A stretch of DNA of 64,000 bases, from assembly GCA_903789595.1 (NCBI GenBank), contig CAIFEZ010000020.1, positions 1-64,000 of the forward strand, written 5' to 3'. Under the pieces are notes generated by a model. The model saw only the letters and a program-made list of their open reading frames with translations, searched no databases and was not told the DNA's origin. Positions 46,617-56,473 of the stretch are shown here, piece by piece (positions within the stretch are counted from its first letter, which is position 1; every line of letters begins with the position of its first letter). The stretch is from an uncultured eubacterium 1-6 (GTDB lineage Bacteria; Bacillota; Clostridia; Lachnospirales; Lachnospiraceae). The position numbers and the translations under genes were made by a program.

Positions 46617-47663
46617 TCAGAACATAATCTGGATCGGCTCTCTCGCCGCTTCCAGCTGTTCCTTCGTAAATCCGTACTTTTCTTCATTGATCTTGTCGAT
46701 GATATCCGACATGCTCTGGTATACGCCCGGGAATACGGATCCGGGGCCGCCCTGCGCAATACAAGGGATAAAGTACCTGGTTCCGTCCTCCTGAAGCGTC
46801 TTCCGGATTACCGCCTCGTTGTTCTCGTCCGTCCAGCCCTCAAAGTCTACCAGATGGTTCTCGATTCCTCCCATGAAGGTGATCTTTCCGTCTGTCTCTT
46901 TGAGCAGCTTCGGAATATCATTCGTAGAAAAGCAGCCCTGCCATACATCGATTCCCATCTCGATCATATCCGGTACCAGTGTCGCGGCATAGCTGTCAGA
47001 ATGATGGAAGATATATTTGACTCCGTGATCATGATAGTATCCGTAGATCTCCTTGTACGGCTCCACGAAGAACTCCTCGAACATCGACGGGCTCATGAAT
47101 GTACTCTTCTGACTGCCCCAGTCATCATGATGGAAAATTGCTTCCGGGTGAAGATGATCGCAGATTCCTTCCGCAAGGCGAAGCTCAAACTCCGTCAGCA
47201 TCTTGATCATATCATGGAGCTCATCCGGAGACTCGTACATCGCCATCAGCGTGTCATCGATTTTGCACATATGATGGCACTGCTCGAACACGCCGGGAGC
47301 GACAAAGGTCGCCTTCATCGCCTTGTCGCCGACGGCTTCGTACATTTCCTTACATCTGCCCCATTCCTCATCCGTGAAATTCGTATCCGGAACCTTTACA
47401 TAATCCTGCCAGTGATCAATATCCTTTACGAGAACGTGTTCCGCGTCCTGCACCGGAAACGCCCCTGGCGTGTTCTTCGGAAACGCATTGTATACGCCCC
47501 ATGCATTCGGAATCGCGTCCTTTACCTCTGTTCCCTTCTGTACCATCGGCGAACGGAACATAAACGGATGAAACAGAAGCGCCAGTCCCTCGTACTGGTT
47601 CACAATCCGGTCCGGCTTTCCTCCCTCAATCGTTTCGATCAGATTCTCACGCGCTGTCAACAT
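46617..47663 (-). CDS. Uroporphyrinogen decarboxylase family protein, second copy
   Basis: MLTARENLIETIEGGKPDRIVNQYEG...AIFHHDDWGSQKSTFMSPSMFEEFF...YIFHHSDSYAATLVPDMIEMGIDVWQG. Confidence 0.88.
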   Translation of the reverse strand: MLTARENLIETIEGGKPDRIVNQYEGLALLFHPFMFRSPMVQKGTEVKDAIPNAWGVYNAFPKNTPGAFPVQDAEHVLVKDIDHWQDYVKVPDTNFTDEEWGRCKEMYEAVGDKAMKATFVAPGVFEQCHHMCKIDDTLMAMYESPDELHDMIKMLTEFELRLAEGICDHLHPEAIFHHDDWGSQKSTFMSPSMFEEFFVEPYKEIYGYYHDHGVKYIFHHSDSYAATLVPDMIEMGIDVWQGCFSTNDIPKLLKETDGKITFMGGIENHLVDFEGWTDENNEAVIRKTLQEDGTRYFIPCIAQGGPGSVFPGVYQSMSDIIDKINEEKYGFTKEQLEAAREPIQIMF

Positions 47664-47823
47664 ATCGCATACCTCCCTTTTCCTGCTGTTTTTGCGGCCC
47701 TGCTGCCTTTTGCGGCACTCCGGTCTCTCACAGCAACGTTGTCTTCGCTGCGCTCAGCCGCATCATAAGCTGTATACATCTACTATATGTGCTCCGCGCG
47801 CGATTTCCCATGTGATATCTACA

Positions 47824-47856
47824 CAAAAAAAGAGCGGCAATGCCGCTCCTTTTTTG
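47824..47856. terminator. Bidirectional intrinsic terminator between desulfoferrodoxin and UroD genes
   Basis: AAAAAAAGAGCGGCAATGCCGCTCCTTTTTT. Confidence 0.85.
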
Positions 47857-47945
47857 TGCCGTTCTGCTTCCGGCAACAAATCTCTGATATCTGCCGTCCT
47901 GCTCCCGGCAACGAATCCCCGGTATGTGCCGGCCAGCTTTCGGTA

Positions 47946-48323
47946 TCAGATCTCTGCCTTCCAGAGTCCGTGGAGATTGCAATACTCATAGGCCGCAACC
48001 GGCTCCTCTCCGTCCGCAAGCGCGAAAACCGCCTCCGGCTTGTCTCCCGGCTTCAGATCTCTCTTCTGGAATCCGTTCTTCGTCTCCAGGATGATCCACT
48101 GGATATAATGCTCCTCCATCATCGGATGTGCAACACTTCCCACCCTGACCGTAACCGTTCCGTTCTCAACACTGACAACCGGCACATGCTTCTCCGTCGC
48201 CGCGTCGGTCGTGTTCGGTGTCAGCTCCTTCATTGTCTCGCCGCAGCACTTCGGCGTGCATGCTGTCTTCTCCGTCAGAAAAGTAATGAAATTTCCGCAT
48301 CCTTCGCATCTGTAAAATAGCAT
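47946..48323 (-). CDS. Desulfoferrodoxin family protein (superoxide reductase)
   Basis: MLFYRCEGCGNFITFL...HPMMEEHYIQWIILETKNGFQKRDLKPGDKPEAVFAL...AAYEYCNLHGLWKA. Confidence 0.9.
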   Translation of the reverse strand: MLFYRCEGCGNFITFLTEKTACTPKCCGETMKELTPNTTDAATEKHVPVVSVENGTVTVRVGSVAHPMMEEHYIQWIILETKNGFQKRDLKPGDKPEAVFALADGEEPVAAYEYCNLHGLWKAEI

Positions 48324-48601
48324 TTCTGTCTCAGCCTCCTTAAACCCGTCTGCCCGCCCTGATGCGGGACAGACCATTATCCTTGAAAAGAAGTATTCAA
48401 GCTGCTTCTTTCATCATACACGAAACAGAAACCATACACAAGCAAATTTTCTGTAAAATTTGCTGTCGCTTCCGCTGTTCACGCACAACTATCAGAAAAA
48501 CAGATCCTGATGCAGATATGCCTGAAAAGCGCCGCATACGGTGTTACCCGCGGATTGCACCGCGCCTCGTGCGCCCGCATTCCTGCAGGTATTACCATTT
48601 G

Positions 48602-48690
48602 CTGTCTGTTCGGCACCTCAATCTCGAGAACCTGCGGTTCTCTCAATATGAGGATGCCGGAAGCCTTCGGCCGTCTCTTTTCCGAGAATT
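48602..48690. repeat. Family C hairpin repeat, copy 2
   Basis: AATCTCGAGAACCTGCGGTTCTCTCAATATGAGGATGCCGGAAGCCTTCGGC. Confidence 0.7.
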
Positions 48691-49100
48691 CTGCTCCTGC
48701 ACAGGCTGACCGGATACCAGCTGCAGGTTCCGCATATGGAGGCGAGTCTCTCCTCTGTCATGTGCTCGTCTACGAACCGGATGAGATCCTGATAATTGTA
48801 GACCTCTCCCTCCTTCAGTCCGAAGAAATCCATGACCTTCCGGTCAAACGCGGTCACCTTCTCATCACTCATACAATGCTTCGGATCCGCCAGATTCGGG
48901 CATGCTGCGCAGATGTCATCCGGATGAAGGGTGATTCGCACCCGGAATCCCTCTTCCTGCCGCATGCGCGTCACGTAATCGGTCATCCTTCTCACAAACT
49001 TCTCATCATAGCCCTTTCCCTCATATCCCTGTGTGCACAGAAGATGGTGCGGGCGAAGTCTCATATCTTCCAAATCAGCCTTCCGTCCGTCCGTCTCCAT
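48618..49100 (-). CDS. DUF1284 domain-containing protein
   Basis: MRLRPHHLLCTQGYEGKGYDEKFVRRMTDYV...DDICAACPNLADPKHC...CSWYPVSLC. Confidence 0.85.
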   Translation of the reverse strand: METDGRKADLEDMRLRPHHLLCTQGYEGKGYDEKFVRRMTDYVTRMRQEEGFRVRITLHPDDICAACPNLADPKHCMSDEKVTAFDRKVMDFFGLKEGEVYNYQDLIRFVDEHMTEERLASICGTCSWYPVSLCRSRILGKETAEGFRHPHIERTAGSRD

Positions 49101-49157
49101 AAACTCTCCGCTCCTTTGTCTGTAATAAGGCATGCGCGTTTTCGAAGCGCTGATACG

Positions 49158-49763
49158 CTAAACAGCAGCCGTACGTCTGACCTCCAGAACGTGTGCCTTC
49201 TCAAGAGAACGCTTCAGTACCGGTCCGAGAATCAGCACAAGGACCGCCTTGAGAATCGATGTCGGGATAAAGGGAATCACACATGCCGTGAGCGCCGTGG
49301 CCAGATTTGCCTGTGACACCGCCATAAACCACAGAGATCCCACCGCATAGTTTACTGTGTAGCCGACCACAACTCCGATCAGCAGTCCCGCGCTGGAGAA
49401 GATTTTTCTGGCCCGCGGACCCGCCGACGCAGAAAGCCGCGTGCCGATTTCGTCGCCGAGACCGGTAAACAGCGCAATCAGCGGGAAAGAGACAAGAAAG
49501 CCTCCCGTCATGCCCATGATCACGCCGATTCCTCCTGTCCATCCGGCAAACACCGGAACTCCGACCGCGCCGATCAGAATATAGATCAGCGTCGACCAGA
49601 ATCCCTTTCTCGAACCCAGAATCGCGCCCGCAAGCGCGACGATTAACGTCTGCAGAGTCATGGGAACGCCGCCCGGAAGCGGGATGCTGAACTGCCCCAC
49701 AATACTGATGATCGCCGCAAAAACGGCAATCAGACAAAGATCCTTCACTGTATTTCTCTTCAT
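49158..49763 (-). CDS. bioY: Biotin transporter BioY
   Basis: IAVFAAIISIVGQFSIPLPGGVPMTLQTLIVALAGAILGSRKGFWSTLIYILIGAVGVPVFAG. Confidence 0.95.
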   Translation of the reverse strand: MKRNTVKDLCLIAVFAAIISIVGQFSIPLPGGVPMTLQTLIVALAGAILGSRKGFWSTLIYILIGAVGVPVFAGWTGGIGVIMGMTGGFLVSFPLIALFTGLGDEIGTRLSASAGPRARKIFSSAGLLIGVVVGYTVNYAVGSLWFMAVSQANLATALTACVIPFIPTSILKAVLVLILGPVLKRSLEKAHVLEVRRTAAV

Positions 49764-49882
49764 TGTTTATTCTCCTCCTGCAAGCGATGCGAAAGCCGCA
49801 AAGCAGCGCAGCACGGATAACTGATACATACCGCAGCCCCGCATGAGACTTTATCGTATTGAGTATAAAATCACAGGAGGAC

Positions 49883-49916
49883 ATTGTCAACCTAATATAT
49901 CTTTCAGGTTGACAAT
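49883..49916 (-). promoter_or_regulatory. BirA operator upstream of bioY
   Basis: Perfect inverted repeat ATTGTCAACCT-N12-AGGTTGACAAT. Confidence 0.85.
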
Positions 49917-49935
49917 ATGTGGCAATCCATGTAAC

Positions 49936-50170
49936 TGTTCACACACAACTAACAAGGCAAGGATTTCACAGCACCTTTGCCTGAGCATTACTGGCTGTTA
50001 AAAGTTTTATCCGTAAATCCTTCATGGAATGAACAGCGAGGACTGTTTGACGAAGGCGCTCGCGCCTGAGGAGTTCCGCAGCTTCAATAAATAAGGATAA
50101 AACTTTGTTACAGCCAGTTTGCGAATGGCAACAGGGCTGTGAAATTCCTGCCTTTCAGATATCCTGTGAA
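49936..50170. repeat. Family A 235-bp composite palindromic element, copy 3
   Basis: Nearly identical to 35117-35351. Confidence 0.9.
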
Positions 50171-50183
50171 GAGCAATGACAAT

Positions 50184-50870
50184 TCAGATCTTGAATCGGT
50201 ATCCGACGCCCCATATCGTCTCAATATACTGGGGCTTTGCCGTATTAAACTCGATTTTTTCCCGGATCTTCTTGATATGCACCGTAACGGTCGCAATATC
50301 TCCCACAGAATCCATGTTCCAGATCTCCCGGAACAGCTCCTCCTTGGTAAACACATGATTCGGGTGTTCCGCCAGAAAGGTGAGGAGATCGAATTCCTTA
50401 TTGGTGAAAGACTTCTCCTCGCCGTTAACCCAGACCCTTCTGGCCGTCTTGTCGATCCGGATCCCCCGGATCTCAACAATGTCATTCTTGGGCTGGCTGC
50501 TCAGCAGACGGTCATACCGCGCCATGTGCGCCTTGACCCGCGCCACCATCTCGCTCGGTGAAAACGGCTTCGTCATATAATCGTCCGCACCCAGTCCGAG
50601 TCCGCGAATCTTGTCGATGTCGTCCTTTTTCGCCGAGACAATGATGATCGGTGCGTTCTTTTGCTCACGGATCTGCCTGCAGATCTCAAATCCGTCCACA
50701 ACCGGAAGCATAAGGTCAAGGATGTACAGGTCATAATCGTTCTCAAGCGCCTTCTTCAGCCCCTTGTCTCCCTCGTTCTCAATGTCCACCTCAAAGCCCG
50801 AAAGCTCCAGATAATCCTTCTCCAGCTCTGCAATGGATTCTTCATCTTCAATGATCAGAATTTTGCTCAT
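50184..50870 (-). CDS. OmpR/PhoB-family response regulator
   Basis: KILIIEDEESIAELEKDYLELSGF...LILDLMLP-type receiver (YILDLMLPVVDGFE); winged-helix VGDIATVTVHIKKIREKIE...WGVGYRFK. Confidence 0.95.
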   Translation of the reverse strand: MSKILIIEDEESIAELEKDYLELSGFEVDIENEGDKGLKKALENDYDLYILDLMLPVVDGFEICRQIREQKNAPIIIVSAKKDDIDKIRGLGLGADDYMTKPFSPSEMVARVKAHMARYDRLLSSQPKNDIVEIRGIRIDKTARRVWVNGEEKSFTNKEFDLLTFLAEHPNHVFTKEELFREIWNMDSVGDIATVTVHIKKIREKIEFNTAKPQYIETIWGVGYRFKI

Positions 50871-52428
50871 GTATATCCTCCTGATATTTGCGAAGCACGA
50901 AGGTAATCACCGTTCCCTCGCCCTCTTTGCTTGCCGCCCATACCTTTCCTTCATGATCCTCGATAATCTTCTTCACAATGGAAAGTCCGATTCCGCTGCC
51001 GCCTCTGGCTCTTCTGGCCTGATCGCTCCGGTAGAACCGGTCAAAAATCCTCGGGATATCCTTCTGATTGATCCCTCTTCCGTTATCCCCGATCTCAACC
51101 TGTATGAAATCGCCGGCATCGCGCAGACGAATGCTTATGATTCCCGGATCCTTGTCCATATATTTTACGGAATTGCCGACGATGTTGTTAATCACGCGGC
51201 GAAGCTGCTCCGGATCCGCGATGATGACCGCGTCATCGACCAGGTCATTGCTGTAGTTCAGCCGGATGTTCTGCTGCTCCAGCTCCATGCTGAGCTCCTC
51301 CCGGCAGTCCTCAAAATAAGAGGCCGCGTGGATCTTCTGAAAATTATACGGAATCCGGTTCGTATCAATCTTTGAGTACATAGTCAGCTCATCGATCAGC
51401 CTCGTAATCTCTATGGTCTTGGTGTAAATCGTGCGAACATAACGTTCCTGCTTCTCCGGCGTGTCCGCCACACCGTCGATCAGTCCCTCCGTATATCCCT
51501 TGATCGCGGTCACCGGGGTCTTCAGATCATGGGAAATATTGCTGATCAGCTCTCTGTTCTGCGCGTCAAAGCGTACTTTTTCCTCGGCGGACTCCTTCAG
51601 GCGTATCCGCATCTCCTCGAAATCGTCACAGAGATCATCCATCTCCTTGATCCCGCTCTTCTGCGTCACAAAATTCAGATTGCCGTCACGGATGTTCTGA
51701 GCTGCTTTTTTCAGCTGATTGATGGGAATGCTCACGCCCCTGTAGATCCAGACGCCCATCGCGATGCTGGTAAAGCTCAGAATCACGATGATCAGCAGAA
51801 TCGTCTCCGTCATGGCGCCCTTGATCTCCGGCGCCAGCTGATTCAGCATGCTGATCAGAAAAATGCTCCCTCTGGAGCCGTCGAAAAACTGAAAGCTGAT
51901 CTGCTTGAGCATGGCCTGATTCCGGACCTGGATGTAGGAATTCTCGCCTTCCTCCCCGCTTCCGGATTCCGCCTGTGCCGATGAAGGAAGCTGCGACAGC
52001 AGCTCTGCATTCGAGAGATCGGTGCTGCCGTTATAATAGATGGAGCTGCCCTTCCGTACAACAAGGAACGCGCCGTTTCCGCTCAGCGTCCCATTCAGCT
52101 CTTTCAGATAATTCTTATCTTCCAGTTTTCTCGGATCCGTCTCCAGTGTATGCTGTATCGAAGAAAGTGTCTCATCCAGAGACTTGGAAATCAGCAGCGC
52201 ATTATTGTACAGGCTTTCCATTCTCGGGTTGTCGATTCCGTACTGCCTACCCAGCTGCTTTACCTTATAATTGATCAGAATGTAAAATGCCGCACTGCAC
52301 AAAACGACCGGAATCAGAATCACCAGAATGAAGGCAATACCGATTCGGGTCCGCAGATCCATCGTTGGTTTTTCTTTTCTTCGTTTCAAAATCACTGTTC
52401 TCAGGTCCTCTTGCCGCTGCTGTGCCAT
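50848..52428 (-). CDS. Sensor histidine kinase (HAMP, HisKA, HATPase)
   Basis: ELISNISHDLKTPVTAIKGYTEGLIDG; IGDNGRGINQKDIPRIFDRFYRSD; GSGIGLSIVKKIIEDH. Confidence 0.95.
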   Translation of the reverse strand: MAQQRQEDLRTVILKRRKEKPTMDLRTRIGIAFILVILIPVVLCSAAFYILINYKVKQLGRQYGIDNPRMESLYNNALLISKSLDETLSSIQHTLETDPRKLEDKNYLKELNGTLSGNGAFLVVRKGSSIYYNGSTDLSNAELLSQLPSSAQAESGSGEEGENSYIQVRNQAMLKQISFQFFDGSRGSIFLISMLNQLAPEIKGAMTETILLIIVILSFTSIAMGVWIYRGVSIPINQLKKAAQNIRDGNLNFVTQKSGIKEMDDLCDDFEEMRIRLKESAEEKVRFDAQNRELISNISHDLKTPVTAIKGYTEGLIDGVADTPEKQERYVRTIYTKTIEITRLIDELTMYSKIDTNRIPYNFQKIHAASYFEDCREELSMELEQQNIRLNYSNDLVDDAVIIADPEQLRRVINNIVGNSVKYMDKDPGIISIRLRDAGDFIQVEIGDNGRGINQKDIPRIFDRFYRSDQARRARGGSGIGLSIVKKIIEDHEGKVWAASKEGEGTVITFVLRKYQEDIHEQNSDH

Positions 52429-52613
52429 TTGTACCCGCGCCCGGTCAGCCACGCGAAGGCAAAAAATCAGCTCTTGCGGCACCTTTCATACTCTTTGCGG
52501 CACAGCCTGCACTCCTGACGTTTTAATCGGCTGCATGGCTGCTGCATAACCACAGTCTGATATCGTTCTCAGTATATCATAATCGCGATCTGTGAGTTTT
52601 GAAAACTTTATGA

Positions 52614-52666
52614 AAAGGGCCCTCTTCCCGGATCCTCAGGACCGGGAAAAGAGCCCTTTCTGTATA
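52614..52666 (-). terminator. Hairpin terminator after metK
   Basis: AAAGGGCTCTTTTCCCGGTCC...GGATCCGGGAAGAGGGCCCTTTT. Confidence 0.75.
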
Positions 52667-52767
52667 TCACACTGCAGCTGCTGAAAGCCCCGAATGCGGA
52701 CTTCTTCCTGCTGCGGTACCCCTTCCGGGGCGTATTCCATTACATGACCGCCTCAAGCCGCAACTGA

Positions 52768-53949
52768 TTAAAGGCTTGCCTTGATCGCGTCTACCTTGTC
52801 GAGATGCTCCCACGGAAGGTCCACATCAGTACGTCCGAAGTGGCCGTAAGCCGCTGTCGCCTTGTAGATCGGACGGCGAAGATCAAGCATCTTGATGATC
52901 CCGGCCGGACGGAGGTCGAAGTTCTTGCGGATGACCTCCACAAGCTTCTCATCGGATACCTTTCCGGTTCCGAAGGTGTCAACCATGATAGAGGTCGGCT
53001 CAGCGACGCCAATCGCATAGGAAAGTTGAATCTCACATCTGTCCGCAAGTCCTGCCGCAACGATGTTCTTTGCGACATATCTGGCTGCATAGGCCGCGGA
53101 ACGGTCAACCTTTGTGCAGTCTTTTCCGGAGAATGCTCCGCCGCCGTGACGGGCATATCCGCCGTATGTGTCTACGATGATCTTCCGTCCGGTAAGACCT
53201 GCATCTCCGTGAGGTCCTCCGATTACAAAACGGCCGGTAGGATTGATGTAGATCTTTGTCTTCTCATCTACCATTGCCGGATCCAGAACCTCATCAAATA
53301 CATATTTCTTGATATCCGCATGAATCTGCTCCTGGCTGACATCATCATCGTGCTGTGTGGAAAGAACGACAGCCTCGAGTCTCACCGGCTTTCCGTTCTC
53401 ATCGTACTCTACAGACACCTGTGTCTTGCCGTCCGGACGAAGATACTTCAGCGTTCCGTTCTTGCGAACCTCTGTCAGCTTCAGTGCCAGCTTGTGCGCA
53501 AGTGCAATCGGATACGGCATCAGCTCCGGTGTCTCATTGCAGGCATAGCCGAACATCATGCCCTGATCGCCGGCACCGGTGTCCAGATCATCATCCTGCG
53601 CGCCGCCCTTTGCCTCGAGGGACTTGTCAACGCCCATCGCGATATCGGCGGACTGCTGATCAAGCGCAACCATGACCGCACAGGTGTTTCCGTCAAAGCC
53701 GGTCTTCGCGTCGTTATAGCCGATCTCGTTCACTGTCTCTCGAACGATAGCCGGAATATCCAGCTTTGCCTTAGTAGTAATCTCACCGGTTACAAGAACG
53801 AATCCGGTACATGCAGCGGTCTCGCACGCCACACGGCTCATCGGATCCTGTGCCATGCAGGCGTCAAGAATCGCGTCACTTACCGCATCACAGACCTTGT
53901 CCGGATGACCCTCGGTGACAGACTCGGATGTAAATAATCTCTTCTCCAT
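52768..53949 (-). CDS. metK: S-adenosylmethionine synthetase
   Basis: [48 protein letters not shown]. Confidence 0.98.
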   Translation of the reverse strand: MEKRLFTSESVTEGHPDKVCDAVSDAILDACMAQDPMSRVACETAACTGFVLVTGEITTKAKLDIPAIVRETVNEIGYNDAKTGFDGNTCAVMVALDQQSADIAMGVDKSLEAKGGAQDDDLDTGAGDQGMMFGYACNETPELMPYPIALAHKLALKLTEVRKNGTLKYLRPDGKTQVSVEYDENGKPVRLEAVVLSTQHDDDVSQEQIHADIKKYVFDEVLDPAMVDEKTKIYINPTGRFVIGGPHGDAGLTGRKIIVDTYGGYARHGGGAFSGKDCTKVDRSAAYAARYVAKNIVAAGLADRCEIQLSYAIGVAEPTSIMVDTFGTGKVSDEKLVEVIRKNFDLRPAGIIKMLDLRRPIYKATAAYGHFGRTDVDLPWEHLDKVDAIKASL

Positions 53950-54098
53950 TTTGTCTCTCCTTCTGCTTCAGGACACATGTCCTGTCCAATATGTAATGAC
54001 TCCCGGCGGATGCCGGTCATCGCACGAACTGCCATGCCTCTTTGATACTTATTCCCTGCTTTACAGCTGATCGCTCCTGATTCCGAATTCCGGAAACA

Positions 54099-54134
54099 AA
54101 AAAGCGGCCCAACAAGTACTGAATTGGATCCGCC
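54099..54134 (-). terminator. Intrinsic terminator downstream of the SAM riboswitch
   Basis: GGCGGATCCAATTCAGTACTTGTTGGGCCGCTTTTTTG on the minus strand. Confidence 0.75.
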
Positions 54135-54137
54135 GAC

Positions 54138-54242
54138 CAATTCCCTTATTGTTCGAGTATCTCGCTCAGGTTGGCACCTTCCGTCTCCGGGGTTGCCGTG
54201 GTTTCATAGATCCTATGTATCTCCGCCACTCTGAATAAGAGA
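54138..54242 (-). ncRNA. SAM-I (S-box) riboswitch upstream of metK
   Basis: Reverse complement CTCTTATTCAGAGTGGCGGAGATACATAGGATCTATGAAACCACGGCAACCCCGGAGACGGAAGGTGCCAACCTGAGCGAGATACTCGAACAATAAGGGA. Confidence 0.95.
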
Positions 54243-54446
54243 AAGCAATATGCAGTTTTCCTAACTTCGTGCTATACGATAACGCTTTTGATATAGCCCG
54301 TCAAGCCGATTACCTGAAAAACAGCGCGCATTTAGACACCGAAAATAAATTGTCCAACCATCTCATGCTGACGGAGGTCGCATCCGCGCCGAAAAGGATT
54401 ACCGGCCGTCTGCCTTTTTCGTCTCTGCTCCGAAAACGATCCGCTG

Positions 54447-55739
54447 TCAGCCGACTCTGAGACGGAACTTCTGGATCTCCCGCTCATCCGACACGCGTTC
54501 GATTTCCGCTCCGACATTTCTGAGCTTCGTGTCAAAATCCTCATACCCTCTCAGGATATAGACAATATCATCGACAACGGTAATGCCTTCCGCTGCCATT
54601 CCCGCAATAACGAGAGCTGCTCCGGCGCGCAGATCGGGAGCGCTTACTCTCGCTCCTGTGAGACTCTCCACACCGTCAATGATCGCCGTGTTGCCCTCTA
54701 CCTTGATGGAAGCGCCCATGCGCGTCAGCTCATCGGCATACTTGAAACGATTTTCAAAAATACTCTCTGTCACAATGCTGGTGCCGTTTGCGAGGCAGAG
54801 CGTCACACTGATCTGCGGCTGCATATCAGTCGGAAATCCCGGATAAGGGAGTGTCTTTACATGGGTCTTGCCGAGACGATGCTTTGCAGAGATGCGAATC
54901 GCATCATCAAATTCCGTGACATCGCATCCGATTTCCTGTAACTTCGCGGTGATCGCCTCCAGATGCTTCGGAATCACATCCTTGATCAGAAGGTCTCCTC
55001 TGGTGGCCGCTGCCGCCATCATATACGTTCCCGCCTCAATCATGTCAGGAACGATCGCGTAATTTGTGCTGTGAAGAGACTCCACGCCGCGGATACGGAT
55101 CACATCGGTGCCGGCGCCCTTGATATTCGCTCCCATGCTGTTCAGGAAGTTAGCAGTGTCGACCACATGTGGCTCTCTCGCCGCGTTCTCGATGATGGTG
55201 TTGCCTCTGGCAAGAGCCGCTGCCATCATGATATTGATGGTGGCGCCGACAGACACCATATCCATGAAAATATGCGCGCCGTGAAGGTTCTCCGCCTTCG
55301 CGACAATGACACCGTGCCGGATTTCCACATTTGCTCCAAGCGCACGGAATCCCTTCAGGTGCTGATCGATCGGACGGCTTCCGATGTTGCAGCCTCCAGG
55401 AAGCGGAACCTCCGCATGCTTGTACTTTCCGAGAAGCGCTCCCAGAAGGTAATAGGACGCTCTGATTTTCTTGATATACTCGTAATCCACGCTGACGGAG
55501 CCGATGGTATTCCCGCAGATTCTCACAGAGTGGCGGTCAAGACGGTCAACAGCAGCGCCGATGACGGAAATTGCGTCAAGCAGTACATTTATGTCACTTA
55601 CATCCGGCATATTCTCAATGGTAACCGGGTCATCTGTCATAATTGCAGCTGTAAGTATAGCAAGTGCAGCATTCTTGGCTCCCCCGATCTCAACTTCTCC
55701 GACAAGAGGATTGCCTCCCTTGATCACATACTTATCCAT
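54447..55739 (-). CDS. murA: UDP-N-acetylglucosamine 1-carboxyvinyltransferase
   Basis: MDKYVIKGGNPLVGEVEIGGAKNAALAILTAAIMTDDPVTIENMP. Confidence 0.97.
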   Translation of the reverse strand: MDKYVIKGGNPLVGEVEIGGAKNAALAILTAAIMTDDPVTIENMPDVSDINVLLDAISVIGAAVDRLDRHSVRICGNTIGSVSVDYEYIKKIRASYYLLGALLGKYKHAEVPLPGGCNIGSRPIDQHLKGFRALGANVEIRHGVIVAKAENLHGAHIFMDMVSVGATINIMMAAALARGNTIIENAAREPHVVDTANFLNSMGANIKGAGTDVIRIRGVESLHSTNYAIVPDMIEAGTYMMAAAATRGDLLIKDVIPKHLEAITAKLQEIGCDVTEFDDAIRISAKHRLGKTHVKTLPYPGFPTDMQPQISVTLCLANGTSIVTESIFENRFKYADELTRMGASIKVEGNTAIIDGVESLTGARVSAPDLRAGAALVIAGMAAEGITVVDDIVYILRGYEDFDTKLRNVGAEIERVSDEREIQKFRLRVG

Positions 55740-55811
55740 TCTCCACCTCAATATTCCCGACCGTCAACTCTCCCCTGACTGCCGTTCTTATTCTATATAT
55801 TTTGTAACACT

Positions 55812-55856
55812 TCAGCACATCGGAAGAACCGCAGGTTCTCGGGACCGGGTGCTGAA
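55812..55856. repeat. Family C hairpin repeat, copy 3, reverse orientation
   Basis: Reverse complement contains GAGAACCTGCGGTTCTTCCGATGTG. Confidence 0.6.
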
Positions 55857-55951
55857 CCGTAGCTGTATTTTCATCTGTACACGTGTATCTGTACGCGCCC
55901 GGAATCCGCATGCGCAGATACGCGCATTTACTTCCTCATATTAACCTACTT

Positions 55952-56473
55952 TTAATCTTTTGTAAAGCAAGGCTGGTCCTTCAGGGCATTCTCAACCATG
56001 ACAAGCGTGCCCTCGATATCTCTTCCGGTCTCATCTACAATGATGTCCGCGTATTTTTCGTAGAGGACGCTTCTCTCCTCGTAGAGATCTCTCAATGTCT
56101 GTCCCTCTCGGAGCACCACACCGCGGTTGTGCAGATTTCCGAGTCGCCGCGTCAGATTCTTATACGGGAGCTTCAGATAGATAACCGTGCCGATCTCCCG
56201 GAGATGATTCATTGCCTCTTCACCGTAAACAACACTTCCGCCTGTAGCAATTACCGAACGCTCCGCCTGAAGACCGGCATTTACCTCGCACTCGATCCGA
56301 AGAAAGCCGTCTACCCCGTCCTGCTCAAGAATTTCCTTCAGCAGCCGTTTCTCCCTCTTCTGGATCAGGAGATCCGAATCCAGAAACTGATACCCTAGCT
56401 CCTTCGCCAGAATTACACCCAGGGTACTCTTGCCTGCTCCGGGCATTCCAATCAGCACAATGTTATTTTTCAT
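55952..56473 (-). CDS. aroK: Shikimate kinase
   Basis: MKNNIVLIGMPGAGKSTLGVILAKELGYQFLDSDLLIQ; GGSVV. Confidence 0.93.
   Translation of the reverse strand: MKNNIVLIGMPGAGKSTLGVILAKELGYQFLDSDLLIQKREKRLLKEILEQDGVDGFLRIECEVNAGLQAERSVIATGGSVVYGEEAMNHLREIGTVIYLKLPYKNLTRRLGNLHNRGVVLREGQTLRDLYEERSVLYEKYADIIVDETGRDIEGTLVMVENALKDQPCFTKD

Noticed and set aside
52700-52730. T-box-like motif (tgcggtacc)
   Set aside because: No surrounding T-box specifier or antiterminator structure; located between metK stop and its terminator.
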